Assembly: GCA_030045215.1 (NCBI GenBank)
Contig: JASIBJ010000332.1
Location: forward strand, 1-14,396
DNA length: 14,396 nucleotides
Direction of reading: 5' to 3'
Source: Streptosporangiaceae bacterium
GTDB taxonomy: Bacteria; Actinomycetota; Actinomycetes; Streptosporangiales; Streptosporangiaceae
Shown: piece after piece, positions 1 to 7,383 of the stretch
Layout: each line of letters begins with the position of its first letter
How positions within the stretch are numbered: position 1 is the stretch's first letter
The notes under the pieces: model-generated
Seen by the model: only the letters and a program-made list of their open reading frames with translations
The model's database searches: none
What the model was told of the DNA's origin: nothing
Position numbers and translations under genes: made by a program

Positions 1-774
1 GCCGCGTCGCAGCTCCTGCACGGCCCGTTCGGCCTCGCCTGGCGGCTGCAGCGGGCGACGCTCGCGGCGTGGGCATCCGGTTTCCTGATCTTCGGCATCG
101 CGATCGGAGTGGTGGGCAAGTCGGTCGGTCAGCTCATCGGCGTCAGCGGCGCGGTCGACAAGGCATTGCGGCAGATCGGGGGGCAGGCGGGCCTGACCAA
201 CGCGTACCTCGCGGCGTGCATGAGCCTGGCCGCGCTGATCGCCGCCGGTTACGCGGTCTCAGCCGTGCTGAGGTTGCGCTCGGAGGAGGTGGGCAATCTC
301 GGCGAGCCGCTGCTGGCCGTGCCGGTCAGCCGGCTGCGCTGGGCGGGCAGCCACCTGCTCGTCGTGCTGGCCGGGACCGCTGTGGTCATGGTCTCGTCCG
401 GCCTTGGCTTCGCAGTCGGCTTCGGCCTCGCGGCGTCGGATCTCAGCACGCAGCTACCGCGGCTGCTCGAGGCTGGGCTCGTGCAGATACCCGCGGTGCT
501 GGTGGTGGCCGCGATCGCCATGGTCGGTGTCGGCCTGCTGCCCAGGCTCAGCGCGGCTGTCGGCTGGACGGCGCTGGCCGTCTGCGGGTTCATCGGGGTT
601 TTCGGGCCCGCCCTCAACCTGTCGCAGCCGGTGCTGGATGTCTCGCCGTTCACGCACATCCCGAAGCTGCCCGGCGGCGTGTTCACGGCGACGCCGCTGA
701 TCTGGCTGAGCATGATTGCGGTCGGGCTCGCGGCCGCCGGCCTGATCGGGTTGCGGCGGCGCGACATCGGCTAG
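1..774 (+). CDS. ABC-2 type exporter permease, C-terminal part (5' end outside window)
   Basis: The frame is open from base 1 to the TAG at 772-774, giving 257 residues without a true start. The GTG at 109 is only an internal candidate, because the peptide before it (GPFGLAWRLQR, then a hydrophobic segment) already looks like permease. About six hydrophobic segments alternate with short Arg-rich loops (RLRSEEVGN, SRLRW), and the protein ends in LRRRDIG, a common tail of ABC-2 permeases. The pattern resembles the large two-half permeases annotated in actinobacteria as exporters of polyketide antibiotics. Its role would be as membrane subunit of an efflux pump, with an ATPase probably encoded upstream outside the window. 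The substrate cannot be told. The family assignment is from pattern recognition and no search was run. Confidence 0.75.
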   Translation, partial: AASQLLHGPFGLAWRLQRATLAAWASGFLIFGIAIGVVGKSVGQLIGVSGAVDKALRQIGGQAGLTNAYLAACMSLAALIAAGYAVSAVLRLRSEEVGNLGEPLLAVPVSRLRWAGSHLLVVLAGTAVVMVSSGLGFAVGFGLAASDLSTQLPRLLEAGLVQIPAVLVVAAIAMVGVGLLPRLSAAVGWTALAVCGFIGVFGPALNLSQPVLDVSPFTHIPKLPGGVFTATPLIWLSMIAVGLAAAGLIGLRRRDIG

Positions 775-786
775 AACCGGACACGA

Positions 787-822
787 CGTCGGGCGGCGCC
801 CCGCTGGGGAGCCGCCCGGACG
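787..822 (+). terminator. GC-rich hairpin after the ABC permease gene
   Basis: GGGCGGC (791-797) pairs with GCCGCCC (811-817). An inner CCCC/GGGG stem (799-802/806-809) closes a 3-nt loop, and a short outer extension CGT/ACG (787-789/820-822) is possible. It starts 12 nt after the permease stop and has no T-tract, as is usual for actinobacterial terminators. It would separate the permease transcript from the regulator downstream. Confidence 0.6.
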
Positions 823-953
823 GCTGCGGTGTCGTCTGGAGGAGACGCAGCGCGTCGGCCTGGCTGGAGGAGGATAAACCACGCCGACAAGCGAGTATCG
901 GCCATACGGGCCCATCGGTACAGGAACGCTGACCAGAGAAGTTTCCGGAAGAC

Positions 954-980
954 TTGCCGGGTTGCCGACCGGAATATGAT
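954..980 (+). promoter_or_regulatory. possible sigma-70 type promoter of the NB-ARC regulator gene
   Basis: TATGAT at 975-980 matches the -10 consensus in five of six bases and lies about 45 nt before the chosen GTG start. TTGCCG at 954-959 could be the -35, but the spacer is only 15 nt, which is short. The -10 is the stronger half of this call. Confidence 0.35.
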
Positions 981-1024
981 CATTGCTGCGCGCTGTGCTG
1001 CCATATCGGGGTGTTGGAGGACGC

Positions 1025-3607
1025 GTGGGCGCCGATCAGTCAGATCGTTACGGCGGGTTTGGCGAACTGCTTCGTCGGTACCGGCTGGCGGCCGGGCTGA
1101 GCCAGGAGGAGCTGGGGGAACGATCCCGGCTCACCGCCCGGGCGATCTCGGACATGGAGCGGGGCCGGACCGCCCGCCCGTACCGGCGCAGCGTCCGCTC
1201 CCTGGCCGATGCGCTGGAGCTGAGGGAGCCGGAGCGGACGCTGCTGGAACAGGCGTCCCGGCTTGTGCTCGCGGGATCCGCCGCGCCTGCCGCATCCGCG
1301 GCGCAGTCGCGGCCGGCCCGGCCGGCCATTACAGAGCCGGGGCAGGACGTGCCGCGGCAGTTGCCGCCCGCGGTGGCCGGCTTCACCGGCCGGAACGTCG
1401 AGCTGACTGCGCTGACCGGCTTGCTCGGACGGCGCGGCGAGCGGTCGCCGGCGCTGGTGATCTCGGCGATCGCCGGGACGGCCGGGGTGGGCAAGACCGC
1501 GCTGGCGGTGCAGTGGGCCCACCGGATCGCCCAGCGGTTCCCGGACGGGCAGCTGTACGTGAACCTGCGCGGCTATGACCCGCGTGAGCCGGTGCCGGCG
1601 ACGGATGCGCTGGCTGGTTTCCTGCGCGCGCTGGGCGTGCCCGGTCAGCAGATCCCCGACGAGCCCGACGAACGGGCCCGGCTGTATCGCAGCCGGCTGG
1701 CGGGTCGGCGGGTGCTGGTGCTGCTGGATAACGCCCGTGACGGTGAGCAGGTGCGGCCGCTGCTGCCCGGCGACCCGGGCTGTGTCGCCGTGGTGACCAG
1801 CCGGGATGCGCTGGCCGGGCTCGTGGCCGCCGACGGGGCCCGACGGCTGGACCTGGACGTACTGCTGCCCGCGGATGCGGTCGGCCTGCTGCGCGCGCTG
1901 ATCGGCCGGCCCGCCGATGAGGACCCCGCGGCCACGACGGAGCTGGCCGGGCTGTGCGCGCGGCTGCCGCTGGCGTTGCGGATTGCCGCGGAACTGGCTG
2001 CCGCCCGCCCTGCTACGCCCCTGCGGGATCTGGTTGCTGAGCTAGCAGCAGGCCGACTCGATGCCCTGAACGCCGGTGAAGAGCTGGCCGATGTGCGGGC
2101 CGTGTTCTCCTGGTCGCTGCGCCAGCTGTCGCGGGATGTCGCCCGTGCGTTCGCGCTCATGGGCTTGCACCCCGGCGCGGACCTGGACGTGTACGCCGCG
2201 GCCGCGCTGACCGGTACAACCCCGGCGCGGGCCCGCCTGGCCCTGAGTCGGCTGCACCGGACCGGCTTGATCCAGGCCAGCGGTCGCGGCCGGTACCGGA
2301 TGCACGATCTGCTGCGCGCTTACGCCCGCGAGCAAGCTGTCGCTGCCGAGCAGGAGGGCGCCGCCGGCACAGACGTTTCCTGCGAGCAGGCGCTGACCCA
2401 GCTGTTTGACTACTACCTGGCGGCGGCTGCTGCCGCAGCCGAGGTGCTGTTTCCAGCCGAGCCGCACCAGCGGGCCCGCACCACAACCGCGGCCGCAGTT
2501 ACGCCGGAGATGCCCGGCGAGGCGGAGGCGCGTGCGTGGCTTGACGCCGAGCGGGCCAACCTGGTCGCGGTGGTGGTGAGCAGCGCGGGCCACGGCTGGC
2601 CGCAACCCGCCACGATGATGGCCCGCACGCTGTTCCGGTACCTGATGACCGGTAGCCACCTGCCCGAGGCGCACACGATCTATGACCATGCGCTGAATGC
2701 CGCCCGCCGGTCAGGCGACCTGGCCGCCGAGGCTGAGGCGCTGAATGGCCTTGGCGGCATCGAGATGGTGAAAGGTCACTTCGCCGACGCGGCTGGCCAT
2801 TACCGGGACGCGCTTGAGTCCTACCGCCGCTGCGGCGATCGGCCAGGCGAGGCTCGAGTCCTGCACAACCTCGGCGTCACCGAGCACTACGTGCACAACC
2901 ACGGCGCGGCGGCAAGCCATTACCGCCAGGCCATCGCCGCCTACGATGACGCCGGGGACCGCCTGGGCGCAGCCGTCGCGCTATGCGGCCTGGCCGGTGT
3001 AGAGACCGAAATGGACTCCCTGGACCAGGCATCTGACCATCTGCAGCGTGCCCTGCCGGTGTTCCGTGACGAGAAGGATCAGGCCCGCGAAGCCAATGCC
3101 CTGGCCCAGTTGGGCGACCTCAGCCTCCGCCGCGACCAACTAGCGCAGGCCGCCGATTTCCACGAGCAGGCACTGGCCATGTTCCGCCGCATCGATCATC
3201 CGGGCGGCGTAGCCGCCGGACTCAGCAGCCTGGGCGAGGTCAGCGTGCGCCGGGGTGACTACCAGCAGGCCATCGGCTACCTCAGGCAGGCACTCGCCCA
3301 GTTCCGGCAGGCCGGAAACCAGCACGGCGAGGCGGCGACGATCTTCAGCCTGGCCGCGGCCCTGCACGGGGCCGGCCAGCCTGCCGCCGCCCGTACCGAA
3401 CTTGAGGCAGCGCTCCTGCTCGCGTCCGAGACTGGTAACACCTACCAGCAGGCCAGCGCGCACCGCGACCTCGCCGAGAGCTACTGCTCCGCCGGCGAGG
3501 ACGAGCAAGCCCGTCACCACTGGCAGCAGGCAGTCGACCTGTACACCCAGCTCGGCGCGCCCGAGGCCGACCAGCTCAGGTCCCAGCCGATCCCCCGTTC
3601 CGGCTGA
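1025..3607 (+). CDS. XRE-family HTH regulator with NB-ARC NTPase and TPR repeats (STAND type)
   Basis: I chose GTG 1025 (860 aa) because GGAGG lies at 1016-1020; the reading frame extends back to a TTG at 983 without such a site. Residues ~8-70 form an XRE-type HTH (LSQEELGERSRLTARAISDMERG). A Pro/Ala-rich linker follows. Then comes an NB-ARC-like NTPase: FTGR entry motif near 120, P-loop GTAGVGKT 151-158, Walker B VLVLLD 230-235, a VVTSRD sensor-like motif, and the GLCARLPLAL box 309-318. A winged-helix-like part follows (SRLHRTGLIQASGRGRYRMHDLLRAYA split across its motifs). From ~546 to the end there are about seven TPR-like repeats of ~40 residues (for example ALNGLGGIEMVKGHFADAAG). Family knowledge says such proteins are nucleotide-gated switches that bind DNA through the HTH and sense a ligand or partner through the TPRs. 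No SARP domain is present. Its target is unknown; the neighbouring permease or OmdA gene is possible. Confidence 0.88.
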   Translation: MGADQSDRYGGFGELLRRYRLAAGLSQEELGERSRLTARAISDMERGRTARPYRRSVRSLADALELREPERTLLEQASRLVLAGSAAPAASAAQSRPARPAITEPGQDVPRQLPPAVAGFTGRNVELTALTGLLGRRGERSPALVISAIAGTAGVGKTALAVQWAHRIAQRFPDGQLYVNLRGYDPREPVPATDALAGFLRALGVPGQQIPDEPDERARLYRSRLAGRRVLVLLDNARDGEQVRPLLPGDPGCVAVVTSRDALAGLVAADGARRLDLDVLLPADAVGLLRALIGRPADEDPAATTELAGLCARLPLALRIAAELAAARPATPLRDLVAELAAGRLDALNAGEELADVRAVFSWSLRQLSRDVARAFALMGLHPGADLDVYAAAALTGTTPARARLALSRLHRTGLIQASGRGRYRMHDLLRAYAREQAVAAEQEGAAGTDVSCEQALTQLFDYYLAAAAAAAEVLFPAEPHQRARTTTAAAVTPEMPGEAEARAWLDAERANLVAVVVSSAGHGWPQPATMMARTLFRYLMTGSHLPEAHTIYDHALNAARRSGDLAAEAEALNGLGGIEMVKGHFADAAGHYRDALESYRRCGDRPGEARVLHNLGVTEHYVHNHGAAASHYRQAIAAYDDAGDRLGAAVALCGLAGVETEMDSLDQASDHLQRALPVFRDEKDQAREANALAQLGDLSLRRDQLAQAADFHEQALAMFRRIDHPGGVAAGLSSLGEVSVRRGDYQQAIGYLRQALAQFRQAGNQHGEAATIFSLAAALHGAGQPAAARTELEAALLLASETGNTYQQASAHRDLAESYCSAGEDEQARHHWQQAVDLYTQLGAPEADQLRSQPIPRSG

Positions 3608-4166
3608 TCTCCGGATGCAGTGTCTTGTGCTCGGCCAGCATCTGCACGTACTGCGCAATCTTCCTGGCTCTCGTCTCCGGCCGCTGCACTGCACCGATCC
3701 GGTACAGGATCGCAAACCGGTTCGCGCTGGTGATCGTCTCGAAGAACTCGCTGGCCGCAGGGTTGGCATCGAGCGCGCGCCGCAGGTCGTCAGGGACGGT
3801 TGCGGAACGCTGGCCGGCATATGCCCGCTCCCACCGCCCGTCCGCCTTCGCCTGCTCCACCTGGCGCAGGCCCGCAGGCTGCATCTGTCCCGCCTCGATC
3901 AGCGCCTCGGCCGTCTCGGTGTTGATCTTGGACCAGTTGCTCCCTGGCTTGCGCGGGCAGAACCGCTGCAGCCAGTACTCGGCATCGAGGCCGCCCTTCT
4001 GACCGTCGATCCAGCCGAAGCACAGTGCCACCTCGAGCGCCTCGGCGTAAGAGACGGTTCGCTCGGCAGCACCCTTCTTCGCGATCTTGAGCCAGGCGCC
4101 GGGAGAACTCTCTCCCTCGCTCGCGAGCCACGTCCGCCACGCGGCAGCGGAGGAAAACGTCAGCAT
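3576..4166 (-). CDS. YdeI/OmpD-associated (OmdA) family protein
   Basis: ATG 4166 gives 196 aa and is preceded by GAGGTGG (4178-4172) with a 5-nt spacer. An upstream TTG at 4199 and two GTGs are open in frame but lack a site, and the 196-aa form matches the usual family length. Family hallmarks are visible: CFGWIDG at 49-55, RFCPRKPGSNWS from 68, MQPAGL at 95-100, and a C-terminal OmdA-like helical part with DLRRALDANP and the tail RARKIAQYVQMLAEHK. The protein looks cytosolic, with no signal peptide or TM segment. Members have been linked to bacteriocin or antimicrobial-peptide protection, but the biochemistry is unclear. It lies 99 nt downstream of the Clp-N/HTH gene on the same strand and may be co-transcribed. 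Its last 32 nt overlap the end of the convergent NB-ARC gene. Confidence 0.85.
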   Translation of the reverse strand: MLTFSSAAAWRTWLASEGESSPGAWLKIAKKGAAERTVSYAEALEVALCFGWIDGQKGGLDAEYWLQRFCPRKPGSNWSKINTETAEALIEAGQMQPAGLRQVEQAKADGRWERAYAGQRSATVPDDLRRALDANPAASEFFETITSANRFAILYRIGAVQRPETRARKIAQYVQMLAEHKTLHPEISRNGGSAGT

Positions 4167-4265
4167 GGAATCCACCTCGTTCCCCACCTGGTCAGTCAAT
4201 CACGGGGATCTGTCAGTAACCCGCGGACGCGTCGGGCAGCCGCAGCGGTCAGCGGACCACCGGGC

Positions 4266-5051
4266 CTAGGCGGTCGGAGGCTGCCGGAAGCCGTGCAACA
4301 TCTCGGTGACGTGGGCGGTCACCTCGCTCTCCGGGGCGCCGACCGCGGCCAGGATCAGGGCGGCGGGCGAGCCTGGATCGCGGTAGAAGCCAAGCAGCAG
4401 GTGCTCTGTGCCGATGTAGTTGTGGCCAAGCTCCAGGGCAACCGCTAGCGCGTCCCGCAGCGCGCGCCTGCCGTCCGCGGTGAACATCTGTGGCGCTTCG
4501 GCAGCCGGTTCACTGCCGCCGTCGATTTCTGTGGCCTCGGCCGTGCCCTCCGCCGCTGCCTTCCCGGCCTCGGTGGCCGCGGCCTGGACGGCCGCGTCTA
4601 TGGCCTTCCGGCTCACGCCCATCTGGTACAGCGCCTTAGCCGCGAGGCCATCAGGCTCAGTGAAGAGCCCAAGAAGCAGGTACGCGGAGCTGGCCTTCTG
4701 CTCACCGTCGGCGAGTGCCATCCGGCTGGCGGCCGCCAGCACTCTGCGGGCCCTGTCGGTGAAGCGCTCGAGCGTGGGCGACGGGACGGAGGCGATGATC
4801 TGGTCGGCCATTGCGGTGGCGAAGCGCTTGTGCGCTGCCTGCTTGGTGACGCCGAGCGCGCCGCTGATCTCCGACCACGAGCGGCCCTCGCGCCTGCACC
4901 GGTCGACGAAATGCCCGAGCAGGGCGTCGCTGGTGTCCTCGAGTTGGGCCACCGTCTCGGCCGCGGTGACCAGCTGGTCGAGCGCATTTTCCGTCGGGGC
5001 GTCCTGGCGAACGGTGTTGATCAGGTCGTGAAGACTTGGCGGAGGTGTCAT
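4266..5051 (-). CDS. HTH protein with two Clp-N domains, no ATPase
   Basis: 261 aa from ATG 5051 to TAG 4266. Residues 1-50 are helical. Residues ~56-78 form an HTH (GRSWSEISGALGVTKQ, then AAHKRF) like sigma region 4 or short XRE/transposase-type HTHs. The first Clp-N repeat spans ~96-155 (FTDRARRVLAAASRMA, AYLLLGLF) and the second ~189-253 (FTADGRRALRDALAVA, GTEHLLLGFY), joined by an Ala/Glu/Gly-rich linker. Clp-N domains of ClpC and ClpA bind adaptors or substrates, and here they occur without any AAA+ module. Standalone Clp-N proteins of this shape occur in actinobacteria. I infer a DNA-binding regulator whose activity is tied to proteolytic stress or to a small ligand. The start codon lies directly against a perfect 19-bp palindrome and has only a weak AAGG upstream, which fits a leaderless mRNA. 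The exporter gene is divergent and the OmdA gene follows. Confidence 0.85.
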   Translation of the reverse strand: MTPPPSLHDLINTVRQDAPTENALDQLVTAAETVAQLEDTSDALLGHFVDRCRREGRSWSEISGALGVTKQAAHKRFATAMADQIIASVPSPTLERFTDRARRVLAAASRMALADGEQKASSAYLLLGLFTEPDGLAAKALYQMGVSRKAIDAAVQAAATEAGKAAAEGTAEATEIDGGSEPAAEAPQMFTADGRRALRDALAVALELGHNYIGTEHLLLGFYRDPGSPAALILAAVGAPESEVTAHVTEMLHGFRQPPTA

Positions 5052-5086
5052 GTGTCAACCTTAGGTTGACAACGCTCGCGCGTCAA
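5052..5086 (-). promoter_or_regulatory. promoter of the Clp-N/HTH gene, predicted leaderless
   Basis: On the minus strand, TTGACG (5086-5081) is followed by exactly 17 nt and then TAAGGT (5063-5058, fits TANNNT). Six bases, TGACAC, then lead to the ATG at 5051. A start 7 nt after the -10 falls on the A of the ATG, so the transcript would have no 5' leader. The -35 lies in dyad 2 and the -10 in dyad 1, so a protein bound to either would block the polymerase. Confidence 0.6.
5053..5071. promoter_or_regulatory. operator-like dyad 1 (perfect 19-bp palindrome)
   Basis: TGTCAACCTTAGGTTGACA has 9-bp arms around a single central base. The 17-bp core GTCAAC-N5-GTTGAC covers 5054-5070. It overlaps the predicted -10 and ends 1 nt before the ATG of the Clp-N/HTH gene. 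Confidence 0.7.
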
Positions 5087-5098
5087 CACAGGGTTGAC
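5082..5098. promoter_or_regulatory. operator-like dyad 2
   Basis: GTCAACACAGGGTTGAC has the same 17-bp geometry as dyad 1, with 6-bp arms and 5 central bases. Its centre is 28 bp from that of dyad 1. It overlaps the predicted -35 of the Clp-N/HTH gene. Confidence 0.65.
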
Positions 5099-5173
5099 AG
5101 ACCCTGCCGTTGGCGGATCGGCCAGCCGCACGGGCCGCCGGCCCAGGCCGGCCCCGCGCGCGGGCCTCCGGCG

Positions 5174-5190
5174 GTCAATTTTGCGTTGAC
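5174..5190. promoter_or_regulatory. operator-like dyad 3, on the exporter side
   Basis: GTCAATTTTGCGTTGAC has 5-bp arms and the same 17-bp length as dyads 1 and 2, centred 92 bp from dyad 2. It is followed 4 nt later by TATTCT (5195-5200), a possible -10 for the exporter. The dyad would then cover the -35 region of that promoter. The -35 itself is not recognisable, so the exporter promoter is weakly supported. Confidence 0.55.
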
Positions 5191-5285
5191 GAAGTATTCT
5201 TGAGTTCTCGGGCAAGCCGACGACGCAGAGGATTGGTCGCTTGGACCGGTCAATCGGGCAAGCGGCGATGTGAAGGAGAGGCGGC

Positions 5286-6746
5286 GTGGGGCCAGCAGAC
5301 ATGAGCCATCGCCGACGGCTGCTGGTATTGGCGATCTGCTGCATGAGCTTGTTCATCGTCGGCCTGGACGTCACGATCGTCAACGTCGCACTGCCCTCGA
5401 TCGGGCGGGAACTGCACGCGGGCGTGTCCGGGCTGCAATGGACGATCGATGCCTACACGCTGGTGCTGGCCAGCTTGCTCATGCTCTCGGGATCGACGGC
5501 GGACCGGGTGGGCAGGCGGCGGACATTCCAAACCGGCCTGGCCATGTTCACCCTGGGATCGCTTCTCTGCAGCATCGCGCCTGGCCTCGGCTGGCTAGTG
5601 GCGTTCCGCATGGTCCAGGCCGTCGGCGGGTCCATGCTCAACCCGGTCGCGATGTCCATCATCACCAACACGTTCATCAAGCCGGCGGAGCGGGCGCGCG
5701 CGATCGGCGTGTGGGGCGGCGTCATCGGCCTGAGCATGGCGCTGGGCCCGATAGCCGGGGGCCTCATCGTCGAGACCGTCGGCTGGCGCGGCATCTTCTG
5801 GGTCAACATTCCCGTCGGCATCGCGGCGATCGTGCTGACGGCACTGTTCGTGCCCGAGTCGAAGGCTCCGCGGGCGCGCAAGCTAGATCCGGTCGGGCAG
5901 TTGCTGGTGATTGTCCTGCTTGCCGCGCTTGTGTACGGCCTCATCGAGGGACCAGGATCCGGCTGGACTTCCGGCAAGATCGTCGGCTGCTTCGCTCTGG
6001 CGGTGGCCGCGCTCATCGCTCTCATCGGCTACGAACCACGCCGCGAAGCGCCGCTCATCGACGTGCGCTTCTTCCGGAGTGCGCCATTTTCGGGTGCCGT
6101 CGCGATCGCGATCTGCGCCTTCGCCGCCCTTGGCGGGTTCCTGCTGGTCAACCAGCTTTACCTGCAAGACGTGCGCGGCTACTCGCCGCTGATGGCTGGG
6201 GTCTACACGCTCCCGATGGCGGCGATGACCGCGATCTTCTCGCCGCTGTCCGGTCGGCTCGTCGCGACCAGGGGCACGAGGCCTTCGCTGGTAGTCGCGG
6301 GTATCGGGATCACTGCCGCCGGGCTGATCCTGGCCCACGTCACGACCGGCACGGCCTCGATCATCCTGCTAGCGAGCTATGTCCTGTTCGGCCTTGGCTT
6401 CGGGATGGTCAACGCGCCGATCACGAACAGCACGGTATCCGGGATGCCGAGGACACAAGCCGGCGTGGCGGCGGGCGTCGCATCCACGAGCAGGCAGGTC
6501 GGCTCCTCCCTGGGAGTGGCGGTGATCGGGTCAGCGACGATCTCTGCCCTGCACGGGGCGTTCAGGCTGCACTTTGCCGACGCCAGCCATGCTGGCTGGT
6601 GGATCGTGGTTGGCTGCGGATTGGGCGTGCTGGTTATCGGGCTGCTGGTCAGCGGACGGTGGGCGGCGGGGACCGCAAGCCGCAGCGCGCAGCGGCTCGG
6701 CCATGTGGACGCGGAGGCCGCGCTCAGGGTGCCCGTCGCCGACTGA
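5286..6746 (+). CDS. DHA2-family MFS multidrug exporter (EmrB/QacA type)
   Basis: 486 aa from GTG 5286, chosen because AAGGAG at 5273-5278 sits 7 nt upstream; the ATG at 5301 is too far from that site. About 14 hydrophobic segments are visible. The drug:H+ antiporter motifs are clear: D1 LDVTIVNVALP 27-37, motif A GSTADRVGRRR 69-79, motif B RMVQAVGGSML 108-118, and antiporter motif C GVIGLSMALGPIAGG 145-159, followed by WRGIFWVNIPVG. These place it in the inner-membrane drug/proton antiporters of the 14-TMS class. The substrate cannot be read from sequence. It is divergent from the Clp-N/HTH gene across a region with three like dyads, so I infer it is controlled by that protein or by the same regulator. 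Confidence 0.93.
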   Translation: MGPADMSHRRRLLVLAICCMSLFIVGLDVTIVNVALPSIGRELHAGVSGLQWTIDAYTLVLASLLMLSGSTADRVGRRRTFQTGLAMFTLGSLLCSIAPGLGWLVAFRMVQAVGGSMLNPVAMSIITNTFIKPAERARAIGVWGGVIGLSMALGPIAGGLIVETVGWRGIFWVNIPVGIAAIVLTALFVPESKAPRARKLDPVGQLLVIVLLAALVYGLIEGPGSGWTSGKIVGCFALAVAALIALIGYEPRREAPLIDVRFFRSAPFSGAVAIAICAFAALGGFLLVNQLYLQDVRGYSPLMAGVYTLPMAAMTAIFSPLSGRLVATRGTRPSLVVAGIGITAAGLILAHVTTGTASIILLASYVLFGLGFGMVNAPITNSTVSGMPRTQAGVAAGVASTSRQVGSSLGVAVIGSATISALHGAFRLHFADASHAGWWIVVGCGLGVLVIGLLVSGRWAAGTASRSAQRLGHVDAEAALRVPVAD

Positions 6747-6753
6747 CCACGTG

Positions 6754-6768
6754 GCGCGCGTCGTGCGC
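6754..6768 (+). terminator. weak hairpin after the MFS gene
   Basis: GCGCGC (6754-6759), loop GTC, GTGCGC (6763-6768) forms a 6-bp stem with one G-U pair, 7 nt after the exporter stop. It has no T-tract. It lies between two convergent genes, where a terminator is expected. Confidence 0.3.
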
Positions 6769-6819
6769 GGCGCCGGGCAACCTCTCCTGCACCTACGCGC
6801 CCCGGCTGACTATTCGGAT

Positions 6820-7383
6820 CTACGGCCGGACGTCACATCGGCGATCGGCACGACTGCTCGCCCACGCCAGTGCTGTGGCCCGATGGCCGGCAGCCTGGAT
6901 CCACGGTCCCCATGGCGACGGGTCAGTCGTGGTCGGTGTGGAGTAGTCGAACGCGGCGGACGCTGTGTCCCGGCCGCACTTGCGGACAAGAAGCGTGGCG
7001 AGCTTGCCCGGGCCGGACTCGCCCTGGCCGGCATGAGTCCGGGATATCAGGACGAGGCCGCCGGGCGCAGTGATCGCGCAGGAGTGGCCTGCCGGGCGGT
7101 CACCCATCACCGCCGCGACGATCAGCGCCATCGCGAGGACGTCGGTGCGCAGGTCATCGTCCAGATCTGGCTTCAGGGCGATGTGCTCGCCGAAGGCCAC
7201 GATCGCGGCAGCGCTCTCATCCGGCCACTGACTGTCTGCGGCAGAGCCGTCGAGCACCGTGATGCCAAGCCGCGCCGCAGTGTCGTGCAGGCGCGCGAAA
7301 GGGTCGGCAAGTCCTAGTTCAGGCACTGGCTGATGTCCGCATCCCCGCTGTCGCAAGCTTTCAGCGAGCCAGCGGGTTGACAA
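6820..7383 (-). CDS. hypothetical protein, start uncertain
   Basis: The minus frame ends at TAG near 6820 and is open up to TTG 7383 (187 aa). Other possible starts are TTG 7356 and GTG 7326; none has a clear ribosome site, so translation may be coupled to the upstream small gene, whose TGA is at 7361-7363. Third codon positions are G/C-rich through the whole frame, which supports coding. The N-terminal half looks protein-like and acidic (PFARLHDTAARLGITVLDG, HIALKPDLDDDLRTDVLAM, ALIVAAVMGDRPAG). The C-terminal third is Ser/Thr/Arg-rich and low in recognisable structure, so the gene may be decayed or frameshifted there. I do not recognise a family. From memory it resembles small proteins carried on actinobacterial integrative elements, but no integrase or att site is seen here. 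Confidence 0.45.
   Translation of the reverse strand: MSTRWLAESLRQRGCGHQPVPELGLADPFARLHDTAARLGITVLDGSAADSQWPDESAAAIVAFGEHIALKPDLDDDLRTDVLAMALIVAAVMGDRPAGHSCAITAPGGLVLISRTHAGQGESGPGKLATLLVRKCGRDTASAAFDYSTPTTTDPSPWGPWIQAAGHRATALAWASSRADRRCDVRP

Noticed and set aside
69..932. 287-codon plus-strand open frame over the ABC permease
   Set aside because: Highly Arg/Ala/Gly-rich; the hydrophobic permease lies in the other frame.
3255..4448. 397-codon plus-strand open frame spanning the end of the NB-ARC gene and the OmdA gene
   Set aside because: It crosses three real genes on two strands and shows Ser/Arg/Pro-rich composition with no fold.
5270..6946. 558-codon plus-strand open frame over the exporter gene
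   Set aside because: It is the +1-type shadow of the DHA2 exporter, Arg/Gly/His-rich without domains; the overlapping frame carries all the MFS motifs.
7374..7382. GGTTGACAA as a fourth operator copy
   Set aside because: Only a half-site inside a coding region, without the mirrored arm at the 17-bp spacing.
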